A program made the position numbers and the translations under genes. Below are positions 38,401 to 46,127 of a stretch of DNA of 64,000 nt, piece by piece. A model generated the notes under the pieces. It was not told the DNA's origin. It saw nothing but the letters and a program-made list of their open reading frames with translations, and searched no databases. The stretch comes from CATQHQ01 sp965243805. GTDB lineage: Bacteria > Gemmatimonadota > Gemmatimonadetes > Longimicrobiales > Gaopeijiaceae. The stretch covers positions 1,240,001-1,304,000 of the forward strand of contig OZ251577.1 in the NCBI GenBank assembly GCA_965243805.1, read 5' to 3'. The first letter of the stretch is position 1. The number at the start of each line of letters is the position of its first letter.

Positions 38401-38489
38401 GCCAAGTCGGCTGCGAAGTCGGCGTCGGTGATCCCGGCGAGAACGTCGGGTCTCGGCCGACAAGTCTCGAAGATGGTGGGAACGGTCAT
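35409..38489 (-). CDS. DUF499/COG1483 AAA+ ATPase of the defence operon
   Basis: 1026-residue predicted ATPase of the DUF499 family. Walker A DTSYGGGKTHG (82-92) and Walker B ALVLLDELSVYL (191-202) are clear. A long middle region carries family blocks (YPFHPEVLETL, RVRGMLRLLARTIRHLW). A Lys/Ala/Asp-rich hexapeptide repeat (ASKADR/ASKADK, about residues 420-445) is inserted in the middle, and the C-terminal part is partly acidic. The ATG overlaps the Fic-like gene stop by 4 nt, and the next ATPase starts 2 nt after the stop. DUF499 proteins recur with DUF1156 methylases and helicases in predicted antiphage loci and probably act as a motor or sensor; the mechanism is unknown. Confidence 0.85.
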   Translation of the reverse strand: MTVPTIFETCRPRPDVLAGITDADFAADLAQVVTGAGSEEYRDPVRFFANTYPTRGLKNLLGNVCRRLSGAGGDVASIFRLDTSYGGGKTHGLIALAHAARGLDGVADPSEFVEPSVLPKEPVRVAAFDGENADPANGRRMEEGLRAYTPWGEIAYSLGEYAGYERIRESDRQRIAPGADTLRELFGGKPALVLLDELSVYLRKVENVEGAQNQLTAFLTSLFKAVESTPNVALVYTLAVGKGGQATDAYAEENSFIADRMAEAEKVSARKATLLNPTEQDETIQVLRRRLFAEIDDSRAPEVASAYAKLWKENQEALSPDASRPETRQQLALGYPFHPEVLETLTDKTATLATFQRVRGMLRLLARTIRHLWETRPDDATAIHLHHIDPGHEPIRQEIVTRLDQSAYDPAINADVSATGASKADKASSTDRASKADRASKAGKRSLAQQIDAEHHQGLPPFAEYAARTIFLHTLAYHDRLKGLAPNELRYSIVGPALDISFVEEARKKFVAESAYLDDRPHAPMRFLAEANLTQIVRREERNVDPEEARAQLNDRIRSVFQGNTLEAVCFPGGPHDVLDEAGGSRPKLVVVSYDAVVFAGTVDQVPALIDRTYCRKGSDGSAFRVYRNHLVFVVADDSRVDEMQGKARRLLALRELKKPERLDDLAEHQQDRVREWAGRSEHDLGTSIQQCYRHVLYPSRNRVGDSTTDLVHTAIDTPSASHRPGAGQQQVVAVLRDLTKLRLPDDEPDSPAYVRDRTPLRKGEITTRALRDEFRRDPGLPILVGDDVFVRGVRTGVEQGAYVYRSGDLLYGPGDPTATIRIDEESLVMTMAYAKNAGVWPRPEPGKESETPDGPGGQGTPPTDTEEDNKRTPEDRDEETSRSFKVEAPFREAMVRVWDQARGQNVEKIATLSIRVFDAEEGVRLVGLVGSVRGATKRVMLAGGYETTAGGELEIDYQGPLDDAGPVREFLQSQFRAAAKKNLEATCELTFKDGFPTTGDEPDRLTERLARFVSGEALVSAKAMP
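37155..37245. repeat. 18-nt in-frame tandem repeats in the DUF499 gene
   Basis: About four imperfect copies of an 18-nt unit (core CTTGCCCTGTCGGCCTTG) encode the ASKADR hexapeptide repeat. This is one of several in-frame duplications in the window. Confidence 0.7.
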
Positions 38490-39016
38490 TTGGGCGGGGG
38501 GTTGTCATGTGGGCGGGGGTCCAGGAGCAGGTTGACGACGAGGCGGGTCATCAGGTCCTTGCTTGCCGGTGCGCTCTCGGCGATCAACAGGGTCAACGCC
38601 GTCAACGCATGGGGCGTGACCCGGTGCTCCACACCTTCCTGTTTCAGGTACAGCAGGAACAGGAGCGACGCAATGCGTTTGTTGCCGTCGCTGAAGGGAC
38701 GGTCCTTTACGATGAAGTAGAGGAGATGCGCCGCCTTCTCTTCTCGCGAGCGGTACAGCGGTTCGCCGAACATCGCTTGCTCAATGTTGCCGAGGATGCC
38801 CTCCAGCACGTCGTCCGGCGCATTGCCGAAAAGTAGCGACGCCTCGCCCTTGGCGATCAGCGTGCTCCGGAGTTCGGCGATTGCTTGGCCAGCAACGGCT
38901 GGGGCGAGCACGTTGGGCGACGGCTGTGCGTCGCTGGGTAGATCCAGTCCGCCCTCGTCGTACTCTGCAAGCAGGCGCCACGTGCTGGCGTACTCCGCGA
39001 TGAGGGTCGTTGTCAC
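38486..39016 (-). CDS. Fic/Doc-like protein lacking the catalytic histidine (RhuM type)
   Basis: 176-residue protein with a Fic-fold core. The motif reads KDRPFSDGNKR, where active Fic AMP-transferases have HPFxDGN, so an Arg replaces the catalytic His; RhuM-type proteins show similar variants. An HLLYFIVKDR helix precedes it and a LLFLLYL helix follows. It begins with GTG overlapping the PIN stop by 4 nt and its stop overlaps the DUF499 start by 4 nt, so it is embedded in the operon. It may be a non-catalytic regulator, or use different chemistry. Confidence 0.75.
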   Translation of the reverse strand: MTTTLIAEYASTWRLLAEYDEGGLDLPSDAQPSPNVLAPAVAGQAIAELRSTLIAKGEASLLFGNAPDDVLEGILGNIEQAMFGEPLYRSREEKAAHLLYFIVKDRPFSDGNKRIASLLFLLYLKQEGVEHRVTPHALTALTLLIAESAPASKDLMTRLVVNLLLDPRPHDNPPPK

Positions 39017-39405
39017 GGTGCCGCCAGTTCCACCACCACTCCCCGCAGCTTGAGGCCGGCCCAGCGCGGGTCGGCGGTCAGTGCGGGAGCGTCCAGGAGC
39101 CTAGCGGTGGCCAGGCAGGCCCATGCGCCCATTGCCAAGCCCAGGTGGCGGGTCTTCCGACGGTAGGCGCCGGCTGCCAGGGCGGTCTCGGCGTCGAAGG
39201 GGACGACCTTGATGCCCAGCTCCGTCACCACGTCGGCGACCTCTCCGGCCGTCCAGCCGTCGTTGCGGAGGAAGCCGGCGACTTCGGCCATGTTGACGGC
39301 GGAGACCGCGGCACCACGCTTCAGTGCCTCTTCGACCCGATCGGCGCCGCGCTCCTCGAAGATCGCGGCCAGGAGGGCCGTGGCGTCCAGCACATGCTTC
39401 GCCAT
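39013..39405 (-). CDS. PIN-domain (VapC-like) protein with an altered active site
   Basis: 130-residue PIN-domain protein, the usual VapC length. Conserved acidic positions are seen at D7 (HVLDATALL), E41 (NMAEV) and in LTADPRW. At the third position, normally LGDRACLA, the sequence is MGAWACLA, so the catalytic Asp is replaced by Ala and nuclease activity may be lost. It starts 2 nt after the AbrB-like gene stop, forming a VapBC-like pair. It is co-transcribed with the Fic-like and DUF499 genes, which ties this toxin-antitoxin pair to the defence operon. Confidence 0.8.
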   Translation of the reverse strand: MAKHVLDATALLAAIFEERGADRVEEALKRGAAVSAVNMAEVAGFLRNDGWTAGEVADVVTELGIKVVPFDAETALAAGAYRRKTRHLGLAMGAWACLATARLLDAPALTADPRWAGLKLRGVVVELAAP

Positions 39406-39407
39406 CG

Positions 39408-39785
39408 CTACTCGTCCTCTGCGCCGCCGCGACGACCGGCGATGAAGGCGTCCACGGCGCTTTCGCGGCCTCGCGACGAGTCGGCCCGCTTGCGCATTGC
39501 GAGGCCCCGGAGGCGCTCCAGCGCGGCGTCCACCGTCCGCAACCGGATCGAGTCTCCCTGCAGGCTGGCCACCAGCTCCGTCCGACCTTGGATGCCCAGT
39601 GCCCTGCGCAGCTTGGCGGGAAGCACCATCCGCCCCGACTTGTCGATCACCACGTGTTCGGTGTCGGCCAAGCGGCCGGGTCTCTTCCCGGCAGGGGCGG
39701 ACGTGCGATCTTGGGCGTGGGCGGACGTGCCATCTTGCGGCCCGTCTGCCATGGATCCCGTTTTCTGCCGTATTTTGCTGTTCAT
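39408..39785 (-). CDS. AbrB/SpoVT-type antitoxin (VapB-like)
   Basis: 125-residue protein with an AbrB swapped-hairpin domain at about 40-85 (EHVVIDKSGRMVLPAKLRRALGI), a hallmark of VapB/AbrB antitoxins. The 35-residue N-terminal extension is Ala/Ser-rich with two similar HAQDRTSAPA-like units; the basic C-terminal tail (RKRADSSRGRES) likely contacts the PIN protein. ATG 39785 follows GGGAG with suitable spacing. It is first in the operon, just downstream of a promoter overlapping 19-nt repeats, and so may repress the whole defence operon. Confidence 0.78.
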   Translation of the reverse strand: MNSKIRQKTGSMADGPQDGTSAHAQDRTSAPAGKRPGRLADTEHVVIDKSGRMVLPAKLRRALGIQGRTELVASLQGDSIRLRTVDAALERLRGLAMRKRADSSRGRESAVDAFIAGRRGGAEDE

Positions 39786-39818
39786 GGCATGTCTCCCGTT
39801 TCGTGCCAGGTTCTTCAA

Positions 39819-39847
39819 AGTATACCACATTGTCGGGATCATGGCAC
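39819..39847 (-). promoter_or_regulatory. Candidate promoter of the AbrB-led defence operon
   Basis: On the minus strand GTGCCA (39847-39842) and TATACT (39824-39819) are separated by 17 nt, 35 nt upstream of the AbrB ATG. The -10 is 5 of 6 to consensus. The -35 lies inside the first of the 19-nt repeats, so a protein bound to them would occlude it. Confidence 0.5.
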
Positions 39848-39897
39848 AATCGCCGGATAATGGCACAATCGCCGGATCATGGCACGGTCACCGGTTC
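39841..39897. repeat. Three 19-nt iterons, candidate operator
   Basis: Units at 39841-39859, 39860-39878 and 39879-39897 share ATGGCACAATCGCCGGAT; the first two differ only at the last base and the third has several changes and overlaps the agmatinase-like gene stop. They adjoin the AbrB promoter, fitting antitoxin autoregulation. Confidence 0.8.
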
Positions 39898-40859
39898 CTG
39901 CCACTCCAATACCCGATGATCTTGTAGACCAGCTTCGCCACCAGGAAGTCGGGCGCGGCAAGGCCCGGGATCGGCGCATGTTCCACCATGTCCACGCCGA
40001 CCACGCGTCGCTCCGCGAAGACCTGCCGTAGGAAGCGGGTCGCTTGCCGCCAGTTGCCGCCGCCGGGCTCCGGGGTGCCGGTCGAAGGGACCAGCGACGG
40101 ATCGAAGAAGTCCACGTCGAAGGTCACGTACACCGGATCGCCCAGCGCGGCGAGTGCTTGGTCCATCCAACCGTCGCCCTCGGCCATTGCTTCGCCCGTG
40201 AACGCCGTCACGTTGTCGCGCTCCTGCGCCACCCTCCACTCCTCCGTGCTGATCCCCCGGACGCCCACCGAGACCAGATCGACCCGGTCGATCACCCGGC
40301 CCATGGCACAAGCGTGGGACCAGGGGCTGCCGTCGAAAGTGTCGCGCAGGTCCAGATGAGCGTCGAACTGGAGGACGGAGAGCCGCTCGCGGCAACGGTT
40401 GGCGTGAGCAAGGATCGCCGGAGCCGACACCGAGTGCTCGCCGCCGAGCATGATCACCCGCCGGCCCGCCGCCGCGTCGAGGACAAGCCCGAACGCCCGT
40501 TCCAGTTCCGCCATTGCCTCGCCCGCCGCGCCCCGTTCCAGCTCCAGCGCCGGGAAGGTGTAGACGCCGCCTTCCGACGGGTCGCCGTCCAGCTCCTGAT
40601 CGTACAGTTCGACGTAGCGCGACGCGTCGATGATCGCTTGGGGGCCGCGGCGCGTCTCCGTGCCCCAGCTGGCGGTGGCTTCGTAGGGGACCGGCAGGAC
40701 CCACGTTTCGGCTTCGCGGTGGGTGGCCTTCGCACCGTCAATCCCCAAGAAGACTCGCGGGAGTTCCCAGGGAAGCATGGACAGGCCTGCCGGGAGGTCG
40801 TGGATGGTGTCGGCCCCGGACCGGCTTGCGCTCTCCGGGTCTCTTCGGTTGGGCGTCAT
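39888..40859 (-). CDS. Agmatinase/arginase-family ureohydrolase
   Basis: 323-residue ureohydrolase with the full binuclear Mn site: GGEHSVS (H142), FDAHLDLRD (D166, H168, D170) and FDVDFFDPS (D248, D250). The family hydrolyses agmatine, arginine or related guanidino compounds to urea and an amine; the specific substrate cannot be told. AAGG precedes ATG 40859 by about 9-10 nt. It is divergent from the amidohydrolase at 41061 and marks the right edge of the defence island; its stop lies within the iterons of the AbrB promoter. Confidence 0.9.
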   Translation of the reverse strand: MTPNRRDPESASRSGADTIHDLPAGLSMLPWELPRVFLGIDGAKATHREAETWVLPVPYEATASWGTETRRGPQAIIDASRYVELYDQELDGDPSEGGVYTFPALELERGAAGEAMAELERAFGLVLDAAAGRRVIMLGGEHSVSAPAILAHANRCRERLSVLQFDAHLDLRDTFDGSPWSHACAMGRVIDRVDLVSVGVRGISTEEWRVAQERDNVTAFTGEAMAEGDGWMDQALAALGDPVYVTFDVDFFDPSLVPSTGTPEPGGGNWRQATRFLRQVFAERRVVGVDMVEHAPIPGLAAPDFLVAKLVYKIIGYWSGRNR

Positions 40860-40881
40860 GCGAACGCGCCTTCCTGGCTAT

Positions 40882-40946
40882 TGTGCCGCCTCCGGCTACT
40901 TGTGTGCCGCCTTCCGGCTACTTGTGTGCCGCCATCTGGATACTTG
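40882..40946. repeat. Three 21-22-nt tandem repeats in a divergent intergenic region
   Basis: Units start at 40882, 40903 and 40925, with the common form TGTGCCGCCTTCCGGCTACT plus TG. They lie in the 201-bp gap between the agmatinase-like gene and the amidohydrolase and may be operators or replication-slippage products. Confidence 0.75.
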
Positions 40947-41060
40947 GCCAGATACTTGCCATCCCCGCCACCCCGATGGATTCTGAACGGAAGATGGTCG
41001 CCCGACAACCCAAGCGCCCGCCGGTTCGGCCGCGGGCCGCCTTCCCAAGGAATCGCCCAC

Positions 41061-42572
41061 GTGACCCGCTCTCGATTCGCCTGCCGTTGGCCCGGCCGCC
41101 GTTGGCGCCTCTCATTCGCCGCCGCAACCGTCCTGTCCGTCGCCGTCTCCACGGCCTGCTCCTCGCCCCACGACCTGGTGATCTTGGGCGGCCGCGTCAT
41201 GGACCCGGAGAGTGGGCTGGACGCGAGCCGAAACGTGGGCATCCGCGACGGCGCCGTCGCGGAGATCAGCGAAGAGTCAATGGCCGGACGGGACACCCTG
41301 GAGGCCAGCGGAATGGTCGTGGCCCCGGGGTTCATCGACCTCCATGCCCACGGCCAGGACTCGGTCAGCAACCGCTTGCAGGCGCTGGACGGGGTCACCA
41401 CCGCGCTGGAGATGGAGGTCGGCGTCTACCCCGTCGCCTCCTGGCTGGCGTCCCGGGAAGGACGGGCGCTCCTCAACTACGGCGCGACTGTGGGCCACCC
41501 AGGAGCACGCGCCAACCTGCTGGCGGGCGTCGAAACCGGTCACGCGCCGACCCAGCCGCCGGGGCAGGACAATGCTTCGTTCGGCTCGGAGATCATCTAC
41601 GAGGAGCTGGAACGGGACCGGATCGCCGAGCTTGCCGCCCTCATGGAAGCTGGGCTGGACGAAGGCGGTCTCGGGTACGGGTTCGGGATCACCTACACGC
41701 CGGGGGCTTCGCGGACGGAGATCTTCGACCTCTTCGCGTCCGCGGCGGCCCAAGGAGTGCCGGCCTACGTCCACCTGCGGTCGGCGGGCGACAATGGCAC
41801 GCTGGACCCATTTCAGGAGGTGATCGCCAACGCCGCGTCCACCGGTGCGTCGCTGCATATCGTGCACCTCAACTCCAGCGCGGACGAGGACGCACGGGAG
41901 GCGCTGGGCATGATCCGGGGCGCTCGCGAGCGGGGCGTGGACGTGACGACGGAGGCGTACCCGTACACTGCGTCGTCCACCTTCATCGAGTCGGCGCTCT
42001 TCGATTCGTGGGAGGGGCGGACCGACTCGGACTACCAGCGTCTGCAATGGCCAGGCCGGACCGAGCGGCTTGACGCCCGCAGCTTCCGCCAGTACAGAGA
42101 GCAGGGCGGATGGGTCGTCATCCACGGGCGCAACGAGGAGACGAACGAGTGGATCACGGCCCAGCCCGACGTGATCGCCGCCAGCGACGGGATTCCGTTC
42201 CTGCACGTGGCGGTGCATCCCCGAGGCGCGGGCACCTTCGCTCGCATTCTGGGACATTACTCCCGCGACCGGGGCGCCCTTTCCCTGATGGACGCGCTTG
42301 CGAAGATGACGCTGTTGCCAGCCCGGCGGGTCGAGGGCGCGGTGCCGGAGATGGCCCGGAAGGGACGCGTGCAGGTGGGCGCGGACGCCGACTTGGCCGT
42401 CTTCGATCCCCAGACGGTGCTGGACCGCGCCGACTACAGTGCGCCCGACACGCCGTCGCAGGGCTTCGCCCACGTGCTGGTGGGCGGCGTGCCAGTGGTT
42501 CGGGACGGCGCAATAGTGGAAGGGGTCTTCCCGGGCCGGGCCGTCGTCCGGGCATCGGGAGGCGCCCCCTGA
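41061..42572 (+). CDS. Secreted D-aminoacylase-like amidohydrolase, second copy
   Basis: 503-residue amidohydrolase complete in this window. A basic N-terminus and hydrophobic signal end at a cysteine (VSTACSS), possibly a lipoprotein anchor though the lipobox is imperfect. The metal motif HAHG follows GFIDL; downstream are HIVHLNS, TEAYPYTA, HGRNEETN and a C-terminal GADADLAVFDP, all typical of N-acyl-D-amino-acid deacylases. AAGGA 9 nt before GTG 41061 sets the start. It is paralogous to the gene at 1-1319. It probably releases amino acids from N-acylated or D-amino derivatives; the S9 peptidase follows on the same strand 74 nt later. Confidence 0.87.
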   Translation: MTRSRFACRWPGRRWRLSFAAATVLSVAVSTACSSPHDLVILGGRVMDPESGLDASRNVGIRDGAVAEISEESMAGRDTLEASGMVVAPGFIDLHAHGQDSVSNRLQALDGVTTALEMEVGVYPVASWLASREGRALLNYGATVGHPGARANLLAGVETGHAPTQPPGQDNASFGSEIIYEELERDRIAELAALMEAGLDEGGLGYGFGITYTPGASRTEIFDLFASAAAQGVPAYVHLRSAGDNGTLDPFQEVIANAASTGASLHIVHLNSSADEDAREALGMIRGARERGVDVTTEAYPYTASSTFIESALFDSWEGRTDSDYQRLQWPGRTERLDARSFRQYREQGGWVVIHGRNEETNEWITAQPDVIAASDGIPFLHVAVHPRGAGTFARILGHYSRDRGALSLMDALAKMTLLPARRVEGAVPEMARKGRVQVGADADLAVFDPQTVLDRADYSAPDTPSQGFAHVLVGGVPVVRDGAIVEGVFPGRAVVRASGGAP

Positions 42573-42646
42573 TCTTCGCCTTCGCCGTCGCGACTCCACA
42601 TCCGCGAACACGATTCGATACTCCCCGCAAGTAGGAGCACGAGAAC

Positions 42647-44713
42647 ATGATGCCCGTCCTCGCCATCGGTACCGCCGCCGTCGCCCTCGCCGCCTTCGCC
42701 CCAGCCCACTCCCCTGCCTTCGCCCAGCAGGACGCTGCCGCCCAGTCCGGCGCGTCCCGCCAGCCCCTTGCGCTGTCCCAGTACCTGGACATGGAGAGCG
42801 TGTCCGGCCCGCGCATCTCGCCGGACGGTGCCCGGATCGTCTACACGCGAGGATGGATCGACAAGGTCGGAGATCGGCGCCGGTCTTCCCTGCGGATCAT
42901 GAACGCCGACGGAAGCCGCAGTCGCCACCTGACCGACGGAAGCGGCGCCCGCTGGTCGCCCGACGGAACGCGCATCCTCTTCACCGCCGCCGGCGAGCCC
43001 GAGGGCTCCCAGCTGTTCGTGCGCTGGATGGACGCCGAGGGCGCGACAACCCAGGTCACCCGTCTGCAGAACGGCCCGTCCAACGCCCGTTGGTCGCCCG
43101 ACGGACAGTGGATTGCCTTCACCAGCCGCGTGAACGACAAGGCCGACTTTGCAGGCGTGGCACTGCCGGACCGACCCGCCGGCGCCAAGTGGACGGAGGA
43201 GCCGAAGGTCGTGGAGCGGGCGGCGTACAAGCGGGACCGGGCGGGGTACGTGGACACCGGTTACACCCACGTCTTCGTCGTTCCCGCGGACGGCGGCACC
43301 CCACGCCAGCTGACCCGCGGCGACTGGAACCACTCCGGCCCGCGATGGAGCCCCGACGGCAGCGAGCTCTACTTCACCTCCTTCCGCGACGACGAAGCCG
43401 ACCGGCCCGAGCACTGGCAGGAATCGGAGATATACGCTGTCTCGCTGGCGACCGGCGATATCCGGCGGCTGACGAGCCGCCGAGGCGAAGATTCGGGTCC
43501 CGTTCCCTCTCCCGACGGCTCCCTAATCGCCTATACAGGTATTGACGCGCACCGGGACACCTATCGGAACCGGAGGATATACGTCATGAACCGGGACGGC
43601 TCCGGCTCGCGGACGATCTCCGGCGACTACGACCGGCAGACCGGCGCCATGACGTGGGCGCCCGACGGCAGCGGCCTCTACTTCAGCACCAGCCGGGACG
43701 GCTACCGGCAGCTTCACTTCGTCTCCGTGGACGGCGGCGTGACCCAGCTCACCGAGGGCAAGCACATGTTCGACATGTCGTCGTTCTCGGGCAATGGAAT
43801 AGCGGTAGGGGTCGTCTCCAGCGCCCACGAGCCCGGCGACGTCTACCGCTTCAACCTGTCGAACCCCAGTCGGACCACGCGCCTGACAACGGTGAACGCC
43901 GACGTGCTGGAGCGCACGCAGTTGGGCGAGGTCGAGGAGGTGTGGTACGACTCGGACGGCGGCTTTCGCGTGCAGGGATGGATCGTGAAGCCACCGGACT
44001 TCGATCCGTCGCGCAAGCACCCGATGATGCTGGTCATCCACGGCGGACCCCACGGGATGTACAACGGCAGCTTCAACTTTGCCTTCCAGGAGCACGCGGC
44101 GAACGGCTATGTCGTTCTGTACACCAACCCCCGGGGCAGCACGGGCTACGGCACCGCCTTCGCCAACGCCATCAACCACGACTACCCCGGCGCCGACTTC
44201 CCCGACCTGATGAACGGGGTGGACGAGATGTTGGCCCGGGGCTATGTGGACGAGGACAACTTGTTCGTGTACGGCTGCTCCGGCGGCGGCATCCTCACCA
44301 GCTACATCGTGGGCAACACCGACCGCTTCACGGCGGCTTCGGCGAACTGTCCCATCGTCAACTGGATATCGGCAATGGGCACATCGGACGCCACCAGCTA
44401 CATGCGCACCTTCGACAAACCGTTCTGGGAGGACCCGGAAGAGTGGATCGACCGCTCTTCGATCTTCTACGTGGGCAATGTGAAGACGCCGACGATGCTG
44501 CTGACAGGCGAGATGGACCTGCGCACGCCGATGGGCCAAACCGAGGAGTTCTACCAAGCGCTGCACTATGTGGGCGTGCCCACCGTCATGATCCGCTTCC
44601 AGGGAGAGTGGCACGGGACCAGTTCACGCCCGTCCAACTTCCTGCGCACTCAGCTGTACCTGCGCAAGTGGTTCGAGAAGTGGGGCACACACAAGCGGCC
44701 GGCAGCGGAGTGA
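42647..44713 (+). CDS. Secreted S9-family prolyl oligopeptidase/dipeptidyl peptidase
   Basis: 688-residue serine peptidase. Signal peptide (1-26), an N-terminal beta-propeller of WD40-like/TolB repeats (about 50-410, repeated WSPDG blocks), then an alpha/beta hydrolase domain. The catalytic triad is visible: Ser545 in YGCSGGG, Asp624 in GEMDLRTP and His656 in GEWHGTS; HGGPHG forms the oxyanion region. The family cleaves dipeptides or acyl-amino acids from peptide N-termini. TAGGAG is 10 nt before two ATGs. The metallo-beta-lactamase-fold gene follows 34 nt downstream. Confidence 0.92.
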   Translation: MMPVLAIGTAAVALAAFAPAHSPAFAQQDAAAQSGASRQPLALSQYLDMESVSGPRISPDGARIVYTRGWIDKVGDRRRSSLRIMNADGSRSRHLTDGSGARWSPDGTRILFTAAGEPEGSQLFVRWMDAEGATTQVTRLQNGPSNARWSPDGQWIAFTSRVNDKADFAGVALPDRPAGAKWTEEPKVVERAAYKRDRAGYVDTGYTHVFVVPADGGTPRQLTRGDWNHSGPRWSPDGSELYFTSFRDDEADRPEHWQESEIYAVSLATGDIRRLTSRRGEDSGPVPSPDGSLIAYTGIDAHRDTYRNRRIYVMNRDGSGSRTISGDYDRQTGAMTWAPDGSGLYFSTSRDGYRQLHFVSVDGGVTQLTEGKHMFDMSSFSGNGIAVGVVSSAHEPGDVYRFNLSNPSRTTRLTTVNADVLERTQLGEVEEVWYDSDGGFRVQGWIVKPPDFDPSRKHPMMLVIHGGPHGMYNGSFNFAFQEHAANGYVVLYTNPRGSTGYGTAFANAINHDYPGADFPDLMNGVDEMLARGYVDEDNLFVYGCSGGGILTSYIVGNTDRFTAASANCPIVNWISAMGTSDATSYMRTFDKPFWEDPEEWIDRSSIFYVGNVKTPTMLLTGEMDLRTPMGQTEEFYQALHYVGVPTVMIRFQGEWHGTSSRPSNFLRTQLYLRKWFEKWGTHKRPAAE

Positions 44714-44747
44714 GCGGGTTCGGCCACGGCGCAGGCAGGGACGCCAG

Positions 44748-45752
44748 ATGACTTCGACTCCGACTGTACTTCGGATCGCCCGGGACACCGCAATAGCGGA
44801 TTTGCACCAGCAGGGCCGCCCGTCGGTGATCGGCGTGGGCGTGCTGGAGTTGGGAGACAGGCGCGGAGGAGCGACCGGCTCCAGCGGCGGTGTGGCACTG
44901 GTGGACCCGGGGCCCGAGGCGCGCCTGCCCGCCCTCCGCGACCGCTTGGCAGAGATGGGCTACACGCTCGCCGATGTGCGCGCAGTGCTCCTCACCCACA
45001 TTCACCTGGACCACGCCGTCGCCACTGGCGCGATCGTGCGGGAAGTGCCGGACGTGGTCGTGTACGTGCACCCCAAGGGGGCGCCCCACATGGTGGACCC
45101 GTCGCGCTTGGTGGCGTCGGCGACCCGCATCTACGGCGACGCCATGGACGCGCTGTGGGGAAAGATCGTCCCCGTGCCGCGGGCGTCGCTTCGGGAGGTG
45201 GACCAGGGCGACGCGGTGGAGGTGGGCGGACGCCACTTCCAGGTCGCTTACGTGCCCGGTCACGCCAAGCACCATGTGGCCTACTTCGAGGCAGCGGCGG
45301 GAACGCTCTGGGCCGGTGACGCCGCGGGCGTGCGCATTGGCAATGGTCCTGCGGTCCCCGTGACCCCTCCACCCGACATCGACGTGGAGGCGTGGAACGA
45401 CAGCATGGACCGCATGATGGCGTGGCAGCCCAGCCGGGTGGTCACCGCGCACTTCGGCGTGCACGAAAGCCCCGCCACCCACTTCGCCGAGCTGAAGGCG
45501 CGGCTGGCGGAGTGGACGGAGCGGGTGCGCACCTCGTTGCAGGAGGCCGACGGAGCCGGCGAAACCTCCGACGCCAGCACCCGAACCGACACCTCAACCT
45601 CGGACACGGACAACGCCCGAGCGTTCGCCGACTGGCTGCGGAGCGACCTAGGCGCCGGAATGCCCCGCGAGCTCCTCGACACCTACGCCATCGCCTCCGG
45701 CTTCTCGGACTCTTGGTGGGGGCTGGCCAGGTACTGGCGCAAGAGGTGCTAG
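44748..45752 (+). CDS. Metallo-beta-lactamase-fold hydrolase
   Basis: 334-residue MBL-fold protein of the glyoxalase II/RNase Z-like branch. The metal motif HIHLDH is at residues 84-89; YVPGHAKHH, LWAGDAAG and a final AHFGVHE supply further ligands. There is no signal peptide, so it is cytoplasmic. The C-terminus has a Thr/Ser/Asp-rich spacer (about residues 265-287, TSDASTRTDTSTSDTD). Function in this family is varied (thioester or phosphoester hydrolysis), so no substrate is assigned. An unknown small gene starts directly after the stop. Confidence 0.85.
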   Translation: MTSTPTVLRIARDTAIADLHQQGRPSVIGVGVLELGDRRGGATGSSGGVALVDPGPEARLPALRDRLAEMGYTLADVRAVLLTHIHLDHAVATGAIVREVPDVVVYVHPKGAPHMVDPSRLVASATRIYGDAMDALWGKIVPVPRASLREVDQGDAVEVGGRHFQVAYVPGHAKHHVAYFEAAAGTLWAGDAAGVRIGNGPAVPVTPPPDIDVEAWNDSMDRMMAWQPSRVVTAHFGVHESPATHFAELKARLAEWTERVRTSLQEADGAGETSDASTRTDTSTSDTDNARAFADWLRSDLGAGMPRELLDTYAIASGFSDSWWGLARYWRKRC

Positions 45753-46127
45753 GTGATCGACCGCACTTACCTGACGAACATCGAAAGCCCGGAGAAAGCC
45801 GTCGCATGGGGTTCGGTCGGCTCCAGGGACCGACTGGAGTCGGCTGTGTTGACCGACCCCGATGTCAGAGGCGTATTGAAGGCCCTCGGCCACTTGACGG
45901 CGCAGCGACAGCTCGTCAAACGCATTGGTACCCTGGCCGCAATGGGTGGAAGTCCAGAATACTTGCATCGCTATGACTTGGCGATATTCGCGTACCTACG
46001 GATGCTCGACATCTCCGAATCGGCGTTCACCGCAGTTGCGGCTCGTAAAGTGGTTGCGCTTGGAAACATCTGGTGGTCGCGGGACCTCGCGTTTCGTCTT
46101 CGTATGCCTTCTCCAACGGAGGTTTAG
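45753..46127 (+). CDS. Small protein of unknown function
   Basis: 124-residue soluble protein starting with GTG immediately after the MBL-fold gene stop; AAGAGG 6 nt upstream supports it. It is helical and Leu/Ala-rich with no recognised motif (for example HLTAQRQLVKRIGTLAAMGGSPEYLHRYDLAIFAYLRML). Its GC is slightly lower than that of its neighbours. The 3' end overlaps the end of the convergent small gene at 46124 by 4 nt. The two may have arrived together; otherwise unknown. Confidence 0.55.
   Translation: MIDRTYLTNIESPEKAVAWGSVGSRDRLESAVLTDPDVRGVLKALGHLTAQRQLVKRIGTLAAMGGSPEYLHRYDLAIFAYLRMLDISESAFTAVAARKVVALGNIWWSRDLAFRLRMPSPTEV

Noticed and set aside
39841..39897. The three 19-nt repeats as a small CRISPR array or attachment site.
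   Set aside because: Units are contiguous without spacers and there are no cas genes or integrase; promoter overlap favours an operator.
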